Positions 16,101-23,398 of a DNA stretch of 45,727 nucleotides are shown here, one piece after another. Made by a program: the position numbers and the translations under genes. The notes under the pieces were generated by a model. The model was not told where the DNA came from. It searched no databases and saw only the letters and a program-made list of their open reading frames with translations. The stretch lies in the NCBI GenBank assembly GCA_025453655.1, contig JALOPX010000003.1, forward strand, positions 1 through 45,727, given 5' to 3'. The stretch's first letter is position 1; each line of letters opens with the position of its first letter. Source of the stretch: Candidatus Krumholzibacteriia bacterium (GTDB lineage: Bacteria > Krumholzibacteriota > Krumholzibacteriia > Krumholzibacteriales > Krumholzibacteriaceae).

Positions 16101-16739
16101 GAGGAATACGACGAGAAGAAGGAGAGGCTCGACTTCCTCGAGTCCCAGAAGCAGGACCTCGTCAAGGCGAAGGGCGAGCTCGAAGAGGCGATCACGAAGA
16201 TAAACAAAAAGGCGCGGAGCCTTTTCCTGGAGACCTTCAACACGGTCAGGGGATATTTCGGCGGGATCTTCGAGGTCCTTTTCGAAGGCGGGGAGGCGTC
16301 GCTCGAGCTGAGCGAGGGGAGCGACCCGCTCGAGGCGGACATCATAATCTCCGCGAGGCCCAAGGGGAAAAGGCTGCAGGACATCTCCCTTCTTTCGGGG
16401 GGGGAGAGGGCGCTGACGGCGATGGCGCTCCTTTTCGCCCTTTACAAGGCGAAGCCGAGCCCCTTCTGCATCTTCGACGAGGTCGACGCGCCGCTCGACG
16501 ACGCCAACATCCAGAGGTTCGTGAGGATGCTCGACAAGTTTTCCGGCGAAACGCAGTTCATAATCATCACGCACAACAAGAGAACGATGGAAGCGGCGAG
16601 CTCCCTCTTCGGCGTCACCATGGAACAGAAGGGCGTATCGAAGATCGTTTCGGTGAACCTTACCGAGATAGAGGACGTGCTTGAGAATCGAAGGTCGTCC
16701 GGGAGGGAAATGGCCGGGACGCAGGTTTCGTCCAACTAG
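13134..16739 (+). CDS. smc: Chromosome segregation/condensin ATPase SMC
   Basis: 1201 residues, full length. The N-terminal ATP-binding head starts MSLSRLEMAGFKSF and has the Walker A GPNGCGKTN at 31-39 and the conserved segment WVLGEQSA. Two long coiled coils flank a hinge at about residues 510-660 (RGPLAEIL, ALEAVLGGMTDGVVVDT, GARFFLED). The C-terminal head has the signature LLSGGERALTAMALL near residue 1090 and the Walker B CIFDEVDAPLDDANI near 1112. It forms a dimer that, with ScpA and ScpB, extrudes DNA loops for segregation; scpA and scpB are not in the window. GTG 13134 fits the family start, with GGAGG 8 nt upstream. ftsY follows after 15 nt, a pairing also seen in other bacteria. Confidence 0.97.
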   Translation: MSLSRLEMAGFKSFMSPVSLDFREGITAILGPNGCGKTNVVDAVRWVLGEQSARQLRSSKMENVIFNGTEIHKPLGYAVVNMTINNEKGIFPLDYSEITITRKVYRSGISEYFINKAPCRLKDIRELFADTGTGSHSYAVIEQEMVEYVLNDAHGERRNMFEEASGIVKYRMRREEALRKLKLTEGDLVRLEDILDELGKNVRSLQYQVGKTRRYRTLSERIRDWGLILLRGSLSQFLVQKRGAEADLVEATGASREGDSSLDEYQGRVEEEKVRLVELEKRNTDLQNQRYEIRRRIQSSEEKVIQYTERGGEAGRRIERAGLEIEEARTRLSKISDRVSGVKVEEEVTSERIAEEKEALRTLGGRFEEVSMRIERLQAELIDLKQTQLDFLQDQVRVKSSQEHYEAVLRELDERSSGMRERIVSLESETGTLLARRNESEAAFAAVQESLSALEKGRETARSRYEEVDASLSRREGSLAGMKTELAKLISRHELYQRMKENFEGFPGGARHVLKKGDSHVRGPLAEILRTDDRYRPALEAVLGGMTDGVVVDTMSGAMRLISELSNGRLGGARFFLEDVNSPEALECPDGAPGLVGRLSDFVDIDGSRRPMAEHLLGSTLVFETADHAMDFIASGAGREFGAVSLSGIYFCRGKGIYYAGAPEEEISLLGRAEEIQRMREGISALQAETAAEEAECARERGEKDGLRSRIADDDARISATRGEIAVKRETLQEIERDYIMKKEKCSLLMKSLDEIENSRVETMSKLEEARLALAMQQGPGDHSVPARIETELAERVAEKSDLETALTEKKIRLASLHGIIDKQREEIRGLGEMEKQFGAIVAQRTEEISAAKEESSKLAALVAEERESVRGLIEQESSFQEEIDSLLGILEEKRSAIAGMESDLKARRSERERIFNLINEVKIRLSTIDTRMRDLVEKGREVYGADLGCYLEGVETPLTEEERAVTPEMLDGEKRKLESLGPVNLGAIEEYDEKKERLDFLESQKQDLVKAKGELEEAITKINKKARSLFLETFNTVRGYFGGIFEVLFEGGEASLELSEGSDPLEADIIISARPKGKRLQDISLLSGGERALTAMALLFALYKAKPSPFCIFDEVDAPLDDANIQRFVRMLDKFSGETQFIIITHNKRTMEAASSLFGVTMEQKGVSKIVSVNLTEIEDVLENRRSSGREMAGTQVSSN

Positions 16740-16754
16740 GGAAGCGCAGGGCCG

Positions 16755-17648
16755 ATGCTCGAGTTCGTCAAAGGGCTACGCAGGACAAAGGAACAACTGC
16801 TCGAACCGCTGCAGGGTCTTTTCTCGTCCGGAAAACTCGGAGAGGAAGAGGTCGAGGAGCTCGAGGCCATCCTCTATTCGGCCGACATAGGCGTGGAGGC
16901 GACCGGGAGGATAGTCGAGAGGGTGAGGGAGAGGGCGCGGAAGGGGGACGGCAGGGGGCAGGATTATCTCTCGCTCGTCTCGGCCGAGCTGCTCTCCATA
17001 CTGGACGAGGCTCCCCCGTACAGCCGCCCGGCCGGAAGGCCGAGGGTGATCGTGGTCGTCGGGGTCAACGGCGTCGGGAAGACGTCGACGATCGGCAAGC
17101 TCGCCGCGCGCCTCAAGTCGGAAGGCGAGACGGTGATGCTCGCCGCCTGCGACACCTTCAGGGCCGCGGCCATCGACCAGCTCGAGCTTTGGGCCGGGAG
17201 GAGCGGCGTTGCGGTCGTAAGGCAGAAGATGGGCTCGGACCCCGCCGCCGTGGCCTTCGACGCGGTGAGTTCGGCGAAGGCCCGGGGGATCGGAACGGTC
17301 ATCGTCGATACCGCCGGAAGGCTTCACACCAGGGTCAATCTGATGGAGGAGCTCCTGAAGATCTTCAGGGTGCTCTCCAGCCGGATCGAAGGGGCGGGGC
17401 TCGAAGCCTGGCTCGTCCTCGACGCGAATTCGGGGCAGAACAGCCTCAGGCAGGCCGAGGTCTTCGTCCGCGCTCTTCCCGTCACCGGGATCGTCCTCGC
17501 AAAGCTCGACAGCACGGCGAGAGGCGGCATCGTGATCCCCGTGCAGAAGGAGCTCGGCGTCCCCGTTCTCTACGCCGGGACCGGGGAGGGGATCGACGAT
17601 CTCGAGCCCTTCGACCACAAGGCCTTCGTCAGGGCCCTGCTCGCATAG
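16755..17648 (+). CDS. ftsY: Signal recognition particle receptor FtsY
   Basis: 297-residue SRP-family GTPase that docks SRP-ribosome complexes at the inner membrane. It has the N domain helices (about 1-85) and the G domain: GVNGVGKTST at about 103-112, ACDTFRAAAIDQL at 131-142, DTAGRLHT, and LAKLDSTARGG near the C terminus. The acidic A domain of the E. coli protein is absent; the short form is common in other phyla and the N-terminal helix may bind the membrane directly. It is probably the last gene of the selA-SPOR-smc-ftsY unit, since a strong promoter begins 12 nt after its stop. Confidence 0.96.
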   Translation: MLEFVKGLRRTKEQLLEPLQGLFSSGKLGEEEVEELEAILYSADIGVEATGRIVERVRERARKGDGRGQDYLSLVSAELLSILDEAPPYSRPAGRPRVIVVVGVNGVGKTSTIGKLAARLKSEGETVMLAACDTFRAAAIDQLELWAGRSGVAVVRQKMGSDPAAVAFDAVSSAKARGIGTVIVDTAGRLHTRVNLMEELLKIFRVLSSRIEGAGLEAWLVLDANSGQNSLRQAEVFVRALPVTGIVLAKLDSTARGGIVIPVQKELGVPVLYAGTGEGIDDLEPFDHKAFVRALLA

Positions 17649-17659
17649 CCACATCCTGC

Positions 17660-17687
17660 TTGACATTCCTCCGGGCGATCCTATAAT
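17660..17687 (+). promoter_or_regulatory. Consensus sigma70-type promoter of the riboflavin operon
   Basis: Both hexamers match the consensus exactly: TTGACA (17660-17665) and TATAAT (17682-17687), with a 16-nt spacer. Transcription should start near 17694, about 30 nt before the FMN riboswitch. Confidence 0.85.
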
Positions 17688-17722
17688 TAGTGATATGGAT
17701 ACGGCGCTTAAGCCGTCTCCTT

Positions 17723-17839
17723 AACCTTCGGGGCGGGGTGAGATTCCCCACCGGCGGTGAAAGTCCGCGAATGGGCGCAAAGCCCACTGATCCGGTGAAA
17801 TCCCGGTACCGACAGTCAAAGTCTGGATGGGAGAAGGTT
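17723..17839 (+). promoter_or_regulatory. FMN riboswitch (RFN element)
   Basis: The conserved RFN landmarks are present in order: CTTCGGGGCGGGGTGAGATT, CCCCACCGGCGGTGA, AAGTCCGCGA, CACTGATCCGGTGAAATC, CCGACAGTCAAAGTCTGGAT and GGGAGAAGG. P1 is formed by AACCTTC (17723-17729) and GAAGGTT (17833-17839). FMN binding in this leader normally turns the riboflavin genes off. Its place between a consensus promoter and ribD supports this. Confidence 0.95.
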
Positions 17840-17955
17840 TGGAACCTCATGGCGCGTTCGCGCTTCGCGGCGCCGCCTCCCGTCACATTATTCCCGACAG
17901 GCTTGAAGGCGCGGTTGTCGTTTAAGTAAAGGTCCGAAGGGGCCGCTGATTTTTT
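17835..17955 (+). terminator. Putative expression platform of the FMN riboswitch with terminator-like hairpin
   Basis: The 3' strand of P1 can also pair with AACCT (17843-17847) in a short competing hairpin. A GC-rich stem lies at 17851-17874. Then GGTCC (17931-17935) and GGGCC (17940-17944) form a stem followed 5 nt later by six T residues (17950-17955), a weak intrinsic-terminator shape. The exact switching pairings are inference. The whole gene-free stretch 17649-17983 is explained by promoter, aptamer and this platform. Confidence 0.45.
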
Positions 17956-17983
17956 GTCCGGGACCGGGGGAGCCGGCGCAAAC

Positions 17984-19120
17984 GTGAATGACGACGAAAA
18001 ATATATTGCGAGGGCCGTCGAGCTGGCCGCGAGGGCGGCGGGAAGGACATTTCCCAACCCCCTCGTCGGGGCTGTCATGGTCTCGCGGGGCGAGGTGGTC
18101 GGAGAGGGGTACCACGAGCGGGCGGGGATGCCGCACGCCGAGGTCGGCGCGATCGCACGCGCCGGCGGGCGGGCCAAGGGCGCCACACTCTACCTCAACC
18201 TCGAGCCGTGCTGCCACTACGGCAAGACCCCTCCATGCACCGACGCGATTCTGAGGGCCGGCATATCGAGGGTCGTTTTCGGAATCCACGACCCGGACGT
18301 CAAGGTGAGGGGGCGGGGAGCAGCCCTTCTCAGGGAAGGCGGCGTCGAGGTGAAGGCGGGGGTCCTCGCGGCCGAATCCCTCGAGCTCAACATGCCGTAT
18401 GTTCACTGGAAACTGACCGGCAGGCCCTTCATCGCTCTGAAGCTGGCGCTGACCCTTGACGGGCGGCTCGCCGCGGCGGGCCGCAGATGGGTCACCGGAG
18501 AAAGATCCAGGGGATACGTCCACCGCCTGAGGGCCGCGATGGAGGCGGTTGCGGTGGGGTCCGGAACGCTCGGGGCGGACGACCCGGAACTCGACAGGCG
18601 CCTCTTCGACGACTCCCTCCCCCCGCCGGCGAGGATCGTCCTCGATTCGCGCCTTTCCTTCCCCGAAAGCCACAGGTGGCTCGGGGGAGGCGCGAGGGTG
18701 CTCCTCTTCTGCGCCGCCGGGGCGGACCCCGGAAAGAGGAAAAGGCTGGAGGAACGGGGGGCGGAGGTCTGCGAGCTGCCCCGCGCAGCCGGCGGCGTCG
18801 ACCTCGATTCATGGGTGGACGCCCTCGCCGGCCTCGGCATATCCTCGGTCCTCGTCGAGGGAGGGGGGAGGCTCGCCGCGTCGATGATGAGAAGTGGAAC
18901 TCCGGACAGGCTCGTCCTTTTCCGCGCGCCGTTCTTCGGCGGGCCGGGGGCCCCGGGCTGGTACGACGATGCAGCGCAGCCGCCGTGGCTCGTCGATGGC
19001 GCCCTCTCGCTTACGCGCTGCGAGGGCGTCGGCGACGATTCGCTGGCCGTGTATGACAGGGGGCATCTCCTCGCTTACGGGGAAAAACTGGCCCTGATGG
19101 GGCGGACGGGGGGCGAATGA
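17984..19120 (+). CDS. ribD: Bifunctional riboflavin deaminase/reductase
   Basis: Second and third steps of riboflavin synthesis: deamination of the pyrimidine, then reduction of the ribose with NADPH. About 378 residues. The deaminase part (1-150) has the zinc site HAEVGAI and the ECC-type LEPCCHYGKTPPCTDAIL. The reductase part (about 150-378) has PFIALKLALTLDGRLA, GSGTLGADDPEL and SVLVEGGGRLAAS. GTG 17984 is chosen because the protein then begins NDDEKYIARAVELA as in relatives; TTG 17954 is possible in frame but lies in the T-run of the presumed terminator. It is controlled by the FMN riboswitch upstream and overlaps ribE by 4 nt. Confidence 0.94.
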   Translation: MNDDEKYIARAVELAARAAGRTFPNPLVGAVMVSRGEVVGEGYHERAGMPHAEVGAIARAGGRAKGATLYLNLEPCCHYGKTPPCTDAILRAGISRVVFGIHDPDVKVRGRGAALLREGGVEVKAGVLAAESLELNMPYVHWKLTGRPFIALKLALTLDGRLAAAGRRWVTGERSRGYVHRLRAAMEAVAVGSGTLGADDPELDRRLFDDSLPPPARIVLDSRLSFPESHRWLGGGARVLLFCAAGADPGKRKRLEERGAEVCELPRAAGGVDLDSWVDALAGLGISSVLVEGGGRLAASMMRSGTPDRLVLFRAPFFGGPGAPGWYDDAAQPPWLVDGALSLTRCEGVGDDSLAVYDRGHLLAYGEKLALMGRTGGE

Positions 19121-19698
19121 TGTTTACGGGACTGGTCGAGGAGGTCGGAAGGGTCGTATCGCTGACGAGAAGATCGACCGGGGCCCTGCTGGTCGTCCGG
19201 ACGGGGCTCGGCCCCCTCGAGCCCGGAGAGAGCGTCGCCGTGAACGGCGTCTGCCAGACGGTGTCGCGCTTCGAAGGCGGCAATTTCACCTGCGACGTGC
19301 TGCCGGAGACGCTGAGGGTGACGAACCTCGGCGATCTCAGGCCTGGAAGCGGCGTGAACCTCGAGCGGGCCATGAAGGCGTCCGGAAGGCTCGGGGGGCA
19401 CATCGTCAACGGGCACGTGGACGGTTGCGGGACCATATTTTCGGTGAAACGGAACCCTCCGAGCCTGGGGATTTCGGTCGATCCCGCCATAGGCCTCTAC
19501 CTCGTCGCGAAGGGCTCCGTAGCCGTGGACGGGATCAGCCTCACGGTCGGGCCGGACCCCTCCGCGGACAGGTTCACGGTTTTCGTGATACCGCACACGA
19601 TGGAGAACACCAATCTCAGGGACGCCGCTCCCGGCAGAAAGGTGAATATAGAAGCAGATATTCTGGCGAAATACGTTCATAAATTCAGTCGTCTTTGA
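19117..19698 (+). CDS. ribE: Riboflavin synthase, alpha chain type
   Basis: Last step of the pathway: dismutation of two 6,7-dimethyl-8-ribityllumazine molecules to riboflavin and a pyrimidine. 193 residues with two similar lumazine-binding barrels: the first starts [10 protein letters not shown] and includes VNGVCQTV, the second includes [11 protein letters not shown] and [11 protein letters not shown] 19117 overlaps the ribD stop in ATGA; ATG 19120 right after it would also serve and gives the more usual MFTG start. The protein is a trimer in other bacteria. Confidence 0.95.
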   Translation: MMFTGLVEEVGRVVSLTRRSTGALLVVRTGLGPLEPGESVAVNGVCQTVSRFEGGNFTCDVLPETLRVTNLGDLRPGSGVNLERAMKASGRLGGHIVNGHVDGCGTIFSVKRNPPSLGISVDPAIGLYLVAKGSVAVDGISLTVGPDPSADRFTVFVIPHTMENTNLRDAAPGRKVNIEADILAKYVHKFSRL

Positions 19699-19742
19699 AA
19701 AACCCGTCACCCGTCTGGCGAAATGCAAGGGGTGGAATTGAA

Positions 19743-20969
19743 GTGAGCAGCATATGCACCGTTGAGGAAGCCCTCGAGGAGATCCGGCGCGGAAAGATGG
19801 TCATCGTGGTCGATGACGAGGGCAGGGAGAACGAGGGAGACCTGATCATGGCCGCCGAGAAGGTGCAGGCGGACGATATAAATTTCATAGCGAGGCACGC
19901 ACGCGGGCTGATCTGCGCGGCCCTTCTCGGGGAGAGGCTCGATCACCTCAGGCTCGGGATGATGGTCCAGGAGAACACCGCGAGGATGAACACCAATTTC
20001 ACGGTCTCGGTCGACGCCGTGCACGGTACGACCACCGGGATCTCGGCGTTCGACAGGGCGATAACGGTCAGGGCGCTGATCGATCCGGGGACGAAGCCTG
20101 ATGATCTCGCGCGCCCGGGGCACATATTCCCCCTGAGGGCGGTCGACGGGGGGGTGCTCCGCAGGGCGGGGCACACGGAGGCCGCCGTCGATCTCGCGCG
20201 TCTTTCCGGCCTGATGCCGGGGGGCCTTCTCTGCGAGATCCTGGCCGATGACGGCACGATGGCGCGCCTTCCCCAGCTCGAGGCGTTCGCGCTGAGGTTC
20301 GGCCTGAGGATACTCACGATAACGGACCTCATCGAGTACAGGCGGAGGAAGGAGAAACTCGTGCGCTGCGTTGCGGACGCGAGCCTTCCGACGAAGTTCG
20401 GCGAGTTCAGGCTCCTCGCCTACGAGGGGATGGTCGACGGTTCGGAGAGCGTCGCGCTGGTCATGGGCGAGCCCTGCAGGGACGAGGCGGCGCTCGTGAG
20501 GGTCCATTCGCAGTGCCTCACCGGCGACGTCTTCCATTCGCTGCGATGCGACTGCGGCGACCAGCTGGAGTCGGCCCTGCGCATGATTGCGAAGGAGAAG
20601 AGCGGCGTCTTTCTCTACATCCAGCAGGAGGGGCGCGGCATCGGCCTCATGAACAAGGTCAGGGCATACGCTCTCCAGGACAACGGAAGGGACACGGTCC
20701 AGGCCAACGAGGAGCTCGGTTTCCCGGCCGACCTGAGGGACTACGGGACCGGGGCCCAGATTCTCGCCGATCTGGGGCTTCACAAGATCAGGCTGCTGAC
20801 GAACAACCCGAAGAAGATCATCGGCCTGAAGGCCTACGGCCTCGAGGTCGTGGAGCGCGTTTCCATCGAGGTCGAGCCGAACAGGCGCAACGTAAGGTAT
20901 CTCTCGACGAAACGCGACAAGCTCGGCCACCTGTTCGGGGATCTTTGCGACACTGCGAAGGAAGAATGA
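19743..20969 (+). CDS. ribBA: Bifunctional DHBP synthase/GTP cyclohydrolase II
   Basis: Supplies both precursors of riboflavin. The N-terminal half (about 1-200) is 3,4-dihydroxy-2-butanone 4-phosphate synthase, with [16 protein letters not shown] and [15 protein letters not shown]. The C-terminal half is GTP cyclohydrolase II, with the zinc site [15 protein letters not shown], then [28 protein letters not shown] and LLTNNPKK. About 408 residues, both halves intact. GTG 19743 is chosen since homology begins there and GGGGTGG lies upstream; the frame is open a further 16 codons to 19695 without conservation. Confidence 0.95.
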   Translation: MSSICTVEEALEEIRRGKMVIVVDDEGRENEGDLIMAAEKVQADDINFIARHARGLICAALLGERLDHLRLGMMVQENTARMNTNFTVSVDAVHGTTTGISAFDRAITVRALIDPGTKPDDLARPGHIFPLRAVDGGVLRRAGHTEAAVDLARLSGLMPGGLLCEILADDGTMARLPQLEAFALRFGLRILTITDLIEYRRRKEKLVRCVADASLPTKFGEFRLLAYEGMVDGSESVALVMGEPCRDEAALVRVHSQCLTGDVFHSLRCDCGDQLESALRMIAKEKSGVFLYIQQEGRGIGLMNKVRAYALQDNGRDTVQANEELGFPADLRDYGTGAQILADLGLHKIRLLTNNPKKIIGLKAYGLEVVERVSIEVEPNRRNVRYLSTKRDKLGHLFGDLCDTAKEE

Positions 20970-20995
20970 AGATGCACGAATCGAAAGGAGAAAAG

Positions 20996-21466
20996 ATGGT
21001 TGAGGAGATCACCGGCCGGCTGATAGGGACCGGCATGAGTTTCGCGATCGTTGCCGGAAGGTTCAACGAGCTAGTGACCGACAATCTCATAGGCGGGGCG
21101 ATAGACTGCCTGACCCGCCACGGCGTTTCGGAGAAGGATATCAGGGTTTACCGGGTGCCCGGATCGTTCGAGATACCCCAGGCCGCGGCCCGCATAGTGG
21201 ACTCCGGGGTCGAAGCGGTCGTGTGCGTGGGCTCGCTGATCAGGGGAAGCACCCCCCACTTCGACATCCTCGCCGGGCAGGTCGTGAAGGATCTTTCCGG
21301 AGTGGCCCTGAGGTCCGGCAAACCGGTCACCTTCGGCATCATAACGGCGGACACGCAGGAGCAGGCCCTGGAGAGGGCGGGGAGCAAGGCGGGTAACAAG
21401 GGATGGCAGGCCGCCCTTTCGGCCCTCGAGATGGTGAGCCTGTGGAGAGAGACGGGAAATAAATGA
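20996..21466 (+). CDS. ribH: 6,7-dimethyl-8-ribityllumazine synthase
   Basis: Condenses the RibD product with dihydroxybutanone phosphate to form lumazine. 156 residues, the normal size. Motifs: FAIVAGRFNELVTDNL, YRVPGSFEIPQAA, VCVGSLIRGSTPHFD (catalytic His at about 88) and VTFGIITADTQEQA, then NKGWQAALSALEM. ATG 20996 is chosen because AAAGGAG lies 6 nt upstream; ATG 20966, which overlaps the ribBA stop, would add ten residues. Usually a pentamer or 60-mer shell. Ends in an ATGA overlap with nusB. Confidence 0.95.
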   Translation: MVEEITGRLIGTGMSFAIVAGRFNELVTDNLIGGAIDCLTRHGVSEKDIRVYRVPGSFEIPQAAARIVDSGVEAVVCVGSLIRGSTPHFDILAGQVVKDLSGVALRSGKPVTFGIITADTQEQALERAGSKAGNKGWQAALSALEMVSLWRETGNK

Positions 21467-21873
21467 GCCGGAGAAGGAAGGCGCGCGAGATCGCGCTGCA
21501 GGCCCTGTACGCCGCGGAGATATCGGGCTCGGAGTGGCAGGACGTTCTCGACGACATGCTGAAGAGGCGCAATCCGTCGGACGAGGCGGCGGAGTACGCG
21601 CGAAGGCTCGTCTCGTCGGTGAACGAATCGCGAGACGAACTGGACCGGATGATCGTCGAATGCCTCGAGAACTGGAAATTCGAGCGGGTCTCCGTGATCG
21701 ACAGGAACATCCTCAGGATCGCGCTCGCCGAGCTGATCCATTTCCCCGAGGTGCCCGGAGGCGTGATCATAAATGAAGCCATCGAGATCGCCCACAGGTT
21801 CAGCTCCAACAAGGCCGGAAAATTCGTCAACGGCATCCTCGACCGTCTGGCCGGGGAGGTCAGGAAGGATTGA
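21463..21873 (+). CDS. nusB: Transcription antitermination factor NusB
   Basis: 136 residues, all-helical RNA-binding protein that acts with NusE (S10) at boxA sites in rRNA leaders. It begins SRRRKAREIALQALYAAEI and ends with the conserved run INEAIEIAHRFSS and KFVNGILDRLA. Placement after ribH is very common in bacteria. The start overlaps ribH by 4 nt and the end overlaps the next gene by 4 nt (TTGA), so it is likely expressed with the riboflavin genes and so partly under FMN control. Confidence 0.95.
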   Translation: MSRRRKAREIALQALYAAEISGSEWQDVLDDMLKRRNPSDEAAEYARRLVSSVNESRDELDRMIVECLENWKFERVSVIDRNILRIALAELIHFPEVPGGVIINEAIEIAHRFSSNKAGKFVNGILDRLAGEVRKD

Positions 21874-22601
21874 AGATATTCGTCTGCTCCGACATCCACG
21901 GGAATTTCCGCGCCTTCGAAGCCGTTCTGTCGGAATACAGGAAGGGCGGGCCGTACGAATTCCTCTTCCTGGGCGACGCGCTTGGGTACGGCACGCATCC
22001 CGACGCCATCCTCGACAGGCTGTTCAATCTGCCGAGGTCCGTTCTCCTCTTCGGCAACCACGAATGGAGCCTTTTCGACCGCGCGGAAAGGGCGGAGATG
22101 AACGATATCGCGATGGGCTCGATCCTGTGGAGCGAGAGGATGATGGGGGGCAGATACGATCAAAGGATCGGCGAGCGCTTCCAATTGACCGCGGAGGGAC
22201 GGGGCTATATCGCCGCCCACTCCTCCCCGACGAATCCCCTGGAGTGGCGGTACGTTTTTACATCCGCGGACGCCGCCCCCATCTTCATGAATCACGATTT
22301 CAGGGTATGTTTTGTCGGGCACACGCACGTCCCGATGGTGTATACTTTCAATGACGGGTTGATGGGCCTGCCCGAAAGCGGGACGCTGGTCCTGGATCCG
22401 GGCGACAGGTACGTGATAAATCCCGGAAGCGTTGGCCAGCCGCGTGACGGCGACAGCAGGGCCTCCTTCTGCATTTATGATCCGGACGAAAACCGGGTAT
22501 CGTTCGAAAGATGCCGGTACGACGTCGAGGCGGAAGCGGACGATATCGTCAGGGCCGGGCTGGATCCGTTCCTTGCGGACCGTCTGCTCAAGGGATACTG
22601 A
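21870..22601 (+). CDS. Calcineurin-like metallophosphoesterase (YfcE/MJ0936-like)
   Basis: 243 residues. The five blocks of the family are present: CSDIHGNF at the N terminus, FLGDALGYG, FGNHEWSLF, IAAHSSP, and FVGHTHVPM followed by INPGSVGQPRD. Such enzymes use two metals to cut phosphodiesters or phosphomonoesters; the natural substrate is not evident. Short cytoplasmic protein without signal or membrane segment. TTG overlaps the nusB stop by 4 nt. It may be carried along with the riboflavin operon. Confidence 0.88.
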   Translation: MKIFVCSDIHGNFRAFEAVLSEYRKGGPYEFLFLGDALGYGTHPDAILDRLFNLPRSVLLFGNHEWSLFDRAERAEMNDIAMGSILWSERMMGGRYDQRIGERFQLTAEGRGYIAAHSSPTNPLEWRYVFTSADAAPIFMNHDFRVCFVGHTHVPMVYTFNDGLMGLPESGTLVLDPGDRYVINPGSVGQPRDGDSRASFCIYDPDENRVSFERCRYDVEAEADDIVRAGLDPFLADRLLKGY

Positions 22602-22613
22602 GGAGTTGCTCGT

Positions 22614-23387
22614 TTGAATCCTGAGAGGGTCTCCGAGAAAAGACACTGGAACGATTTCTGGAAAAGGGACAGTGACGTATCCGAGGTCTACGACAACGAG
22701 AACCGGGTCGGCCGGCATCTGTCCGGAATCGCCCCGGTCGCCGGGATGAGGGTTCTCGAGGTGGGGGCGGGGACGGGAAGGGACGGCATCCTGATGGCGA
22801 GGCAGGGAGCCTCGGTCGTCTCCCTCGACTACAGCCCGGTGAGCCTCGGGATCATCGGAGGCCAGCTCTCCGGCAATGATGACGTCGCCCTCTGCTGCGC
22901 GGACGCATTCGCCCTCCCGTTCCCCGACGCCACATTCGACCTTGTCTTTCACCAGGGCCTGCTCGAGCATTTCAGGAATCCCCGGGAGATGATCGCCGAG
23001 CATCGCAGGGTTTTGAGGGACGGAGGCCTGATACTGGTCGACGTGCCGCAGAGATGGCATTACTATACGCCGGTCAAGAGGCTGCTCATAGCGGCGGGGA
23101 GATGGTTCGCCGGGTGGGAGACCGAGTTCTCCCCGCGCGAGCTCGAGAGCATGCTCGCCGGCTGCGGCTTCGAAATCGTGAAAACGTACGGCGAGTGGCT
23201 CAATCCGCCGATATGGTACAGGATGCTCCGCAAGAGCCTCATCGGCGCGGGAATAAGGCTTCCGATGCGCCCCGGAATCTTCGCTCTGACGAGGAGGGCG
23301 TTCGCGCCGCTGAGGGAGAGGGCGCTTCGCTCGAGGGCGATGATATACACGGCGGTCGTGATCGGGACGATAGCGAGAAAAAAGTGA
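22614..23387 (+). CDS. Class I SAM-dependent methyltransferase
   Basis: 257 residues. A Rossmann methyltransferase core begins at about residue 45 with MRVLEVGAGTGRDGILMA (SAM-binding motif I), then VVSLDYSP (motif II acid), ADAFALPFPDATFDLVFHQG, and HRRVLRDGGLILVDVPQ. The acceptor is unknown; the position at the head of a glycosyltransferase cluster suggests a sugar, lipid or glycan. The C-terminal 80 residues are basic and partly hydrophobic and may touch the membrane. TTG start with GAGGAG upstream; the next gene begins 12 nt after the stop. Confidence 0.85.
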   Translation: MNPERVSEKRHWNDFWKRDSDVSEVYDNENRVGRHLSGIAPVAGMRVLEVGAGTGRDGILMARQGASVVSLDYSPVSLGIIGGQLSGNDDVALCCADAFALPFPDATFDLVFHQGLLEHFRNPREMIAEHRRVLRDGGLILVDVPQRWHYYTPVKRLLIAAGRWFAGWETEFSPRELESMLAGCGFEIVKTYGEWLNPPIWYRMLRKSLIGAGIRLPMRPGIFALTRRAFAPLRERALRSRAMIYTAVVIGTIARKK

Positions 23388-23398
23388 GGGAAAAGAGG

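Noticed and set aside
13743-16574. Antisense open frame of over 900 codons across smc
   Set aside because: It lies fully within smc on the other strand, has no recognisable domain and a low-complexity Leu/Arg-rich make-up. Such frames are expected in GC-rich coding DNA.
20513-20995. N-terminal extension of RibH reaching back into ribBA
   Set aside because: The extension is out of frame with ribBA and unconserved; ATG 20996 has a good Shine-Dalgarno and gives the normal RibH length.
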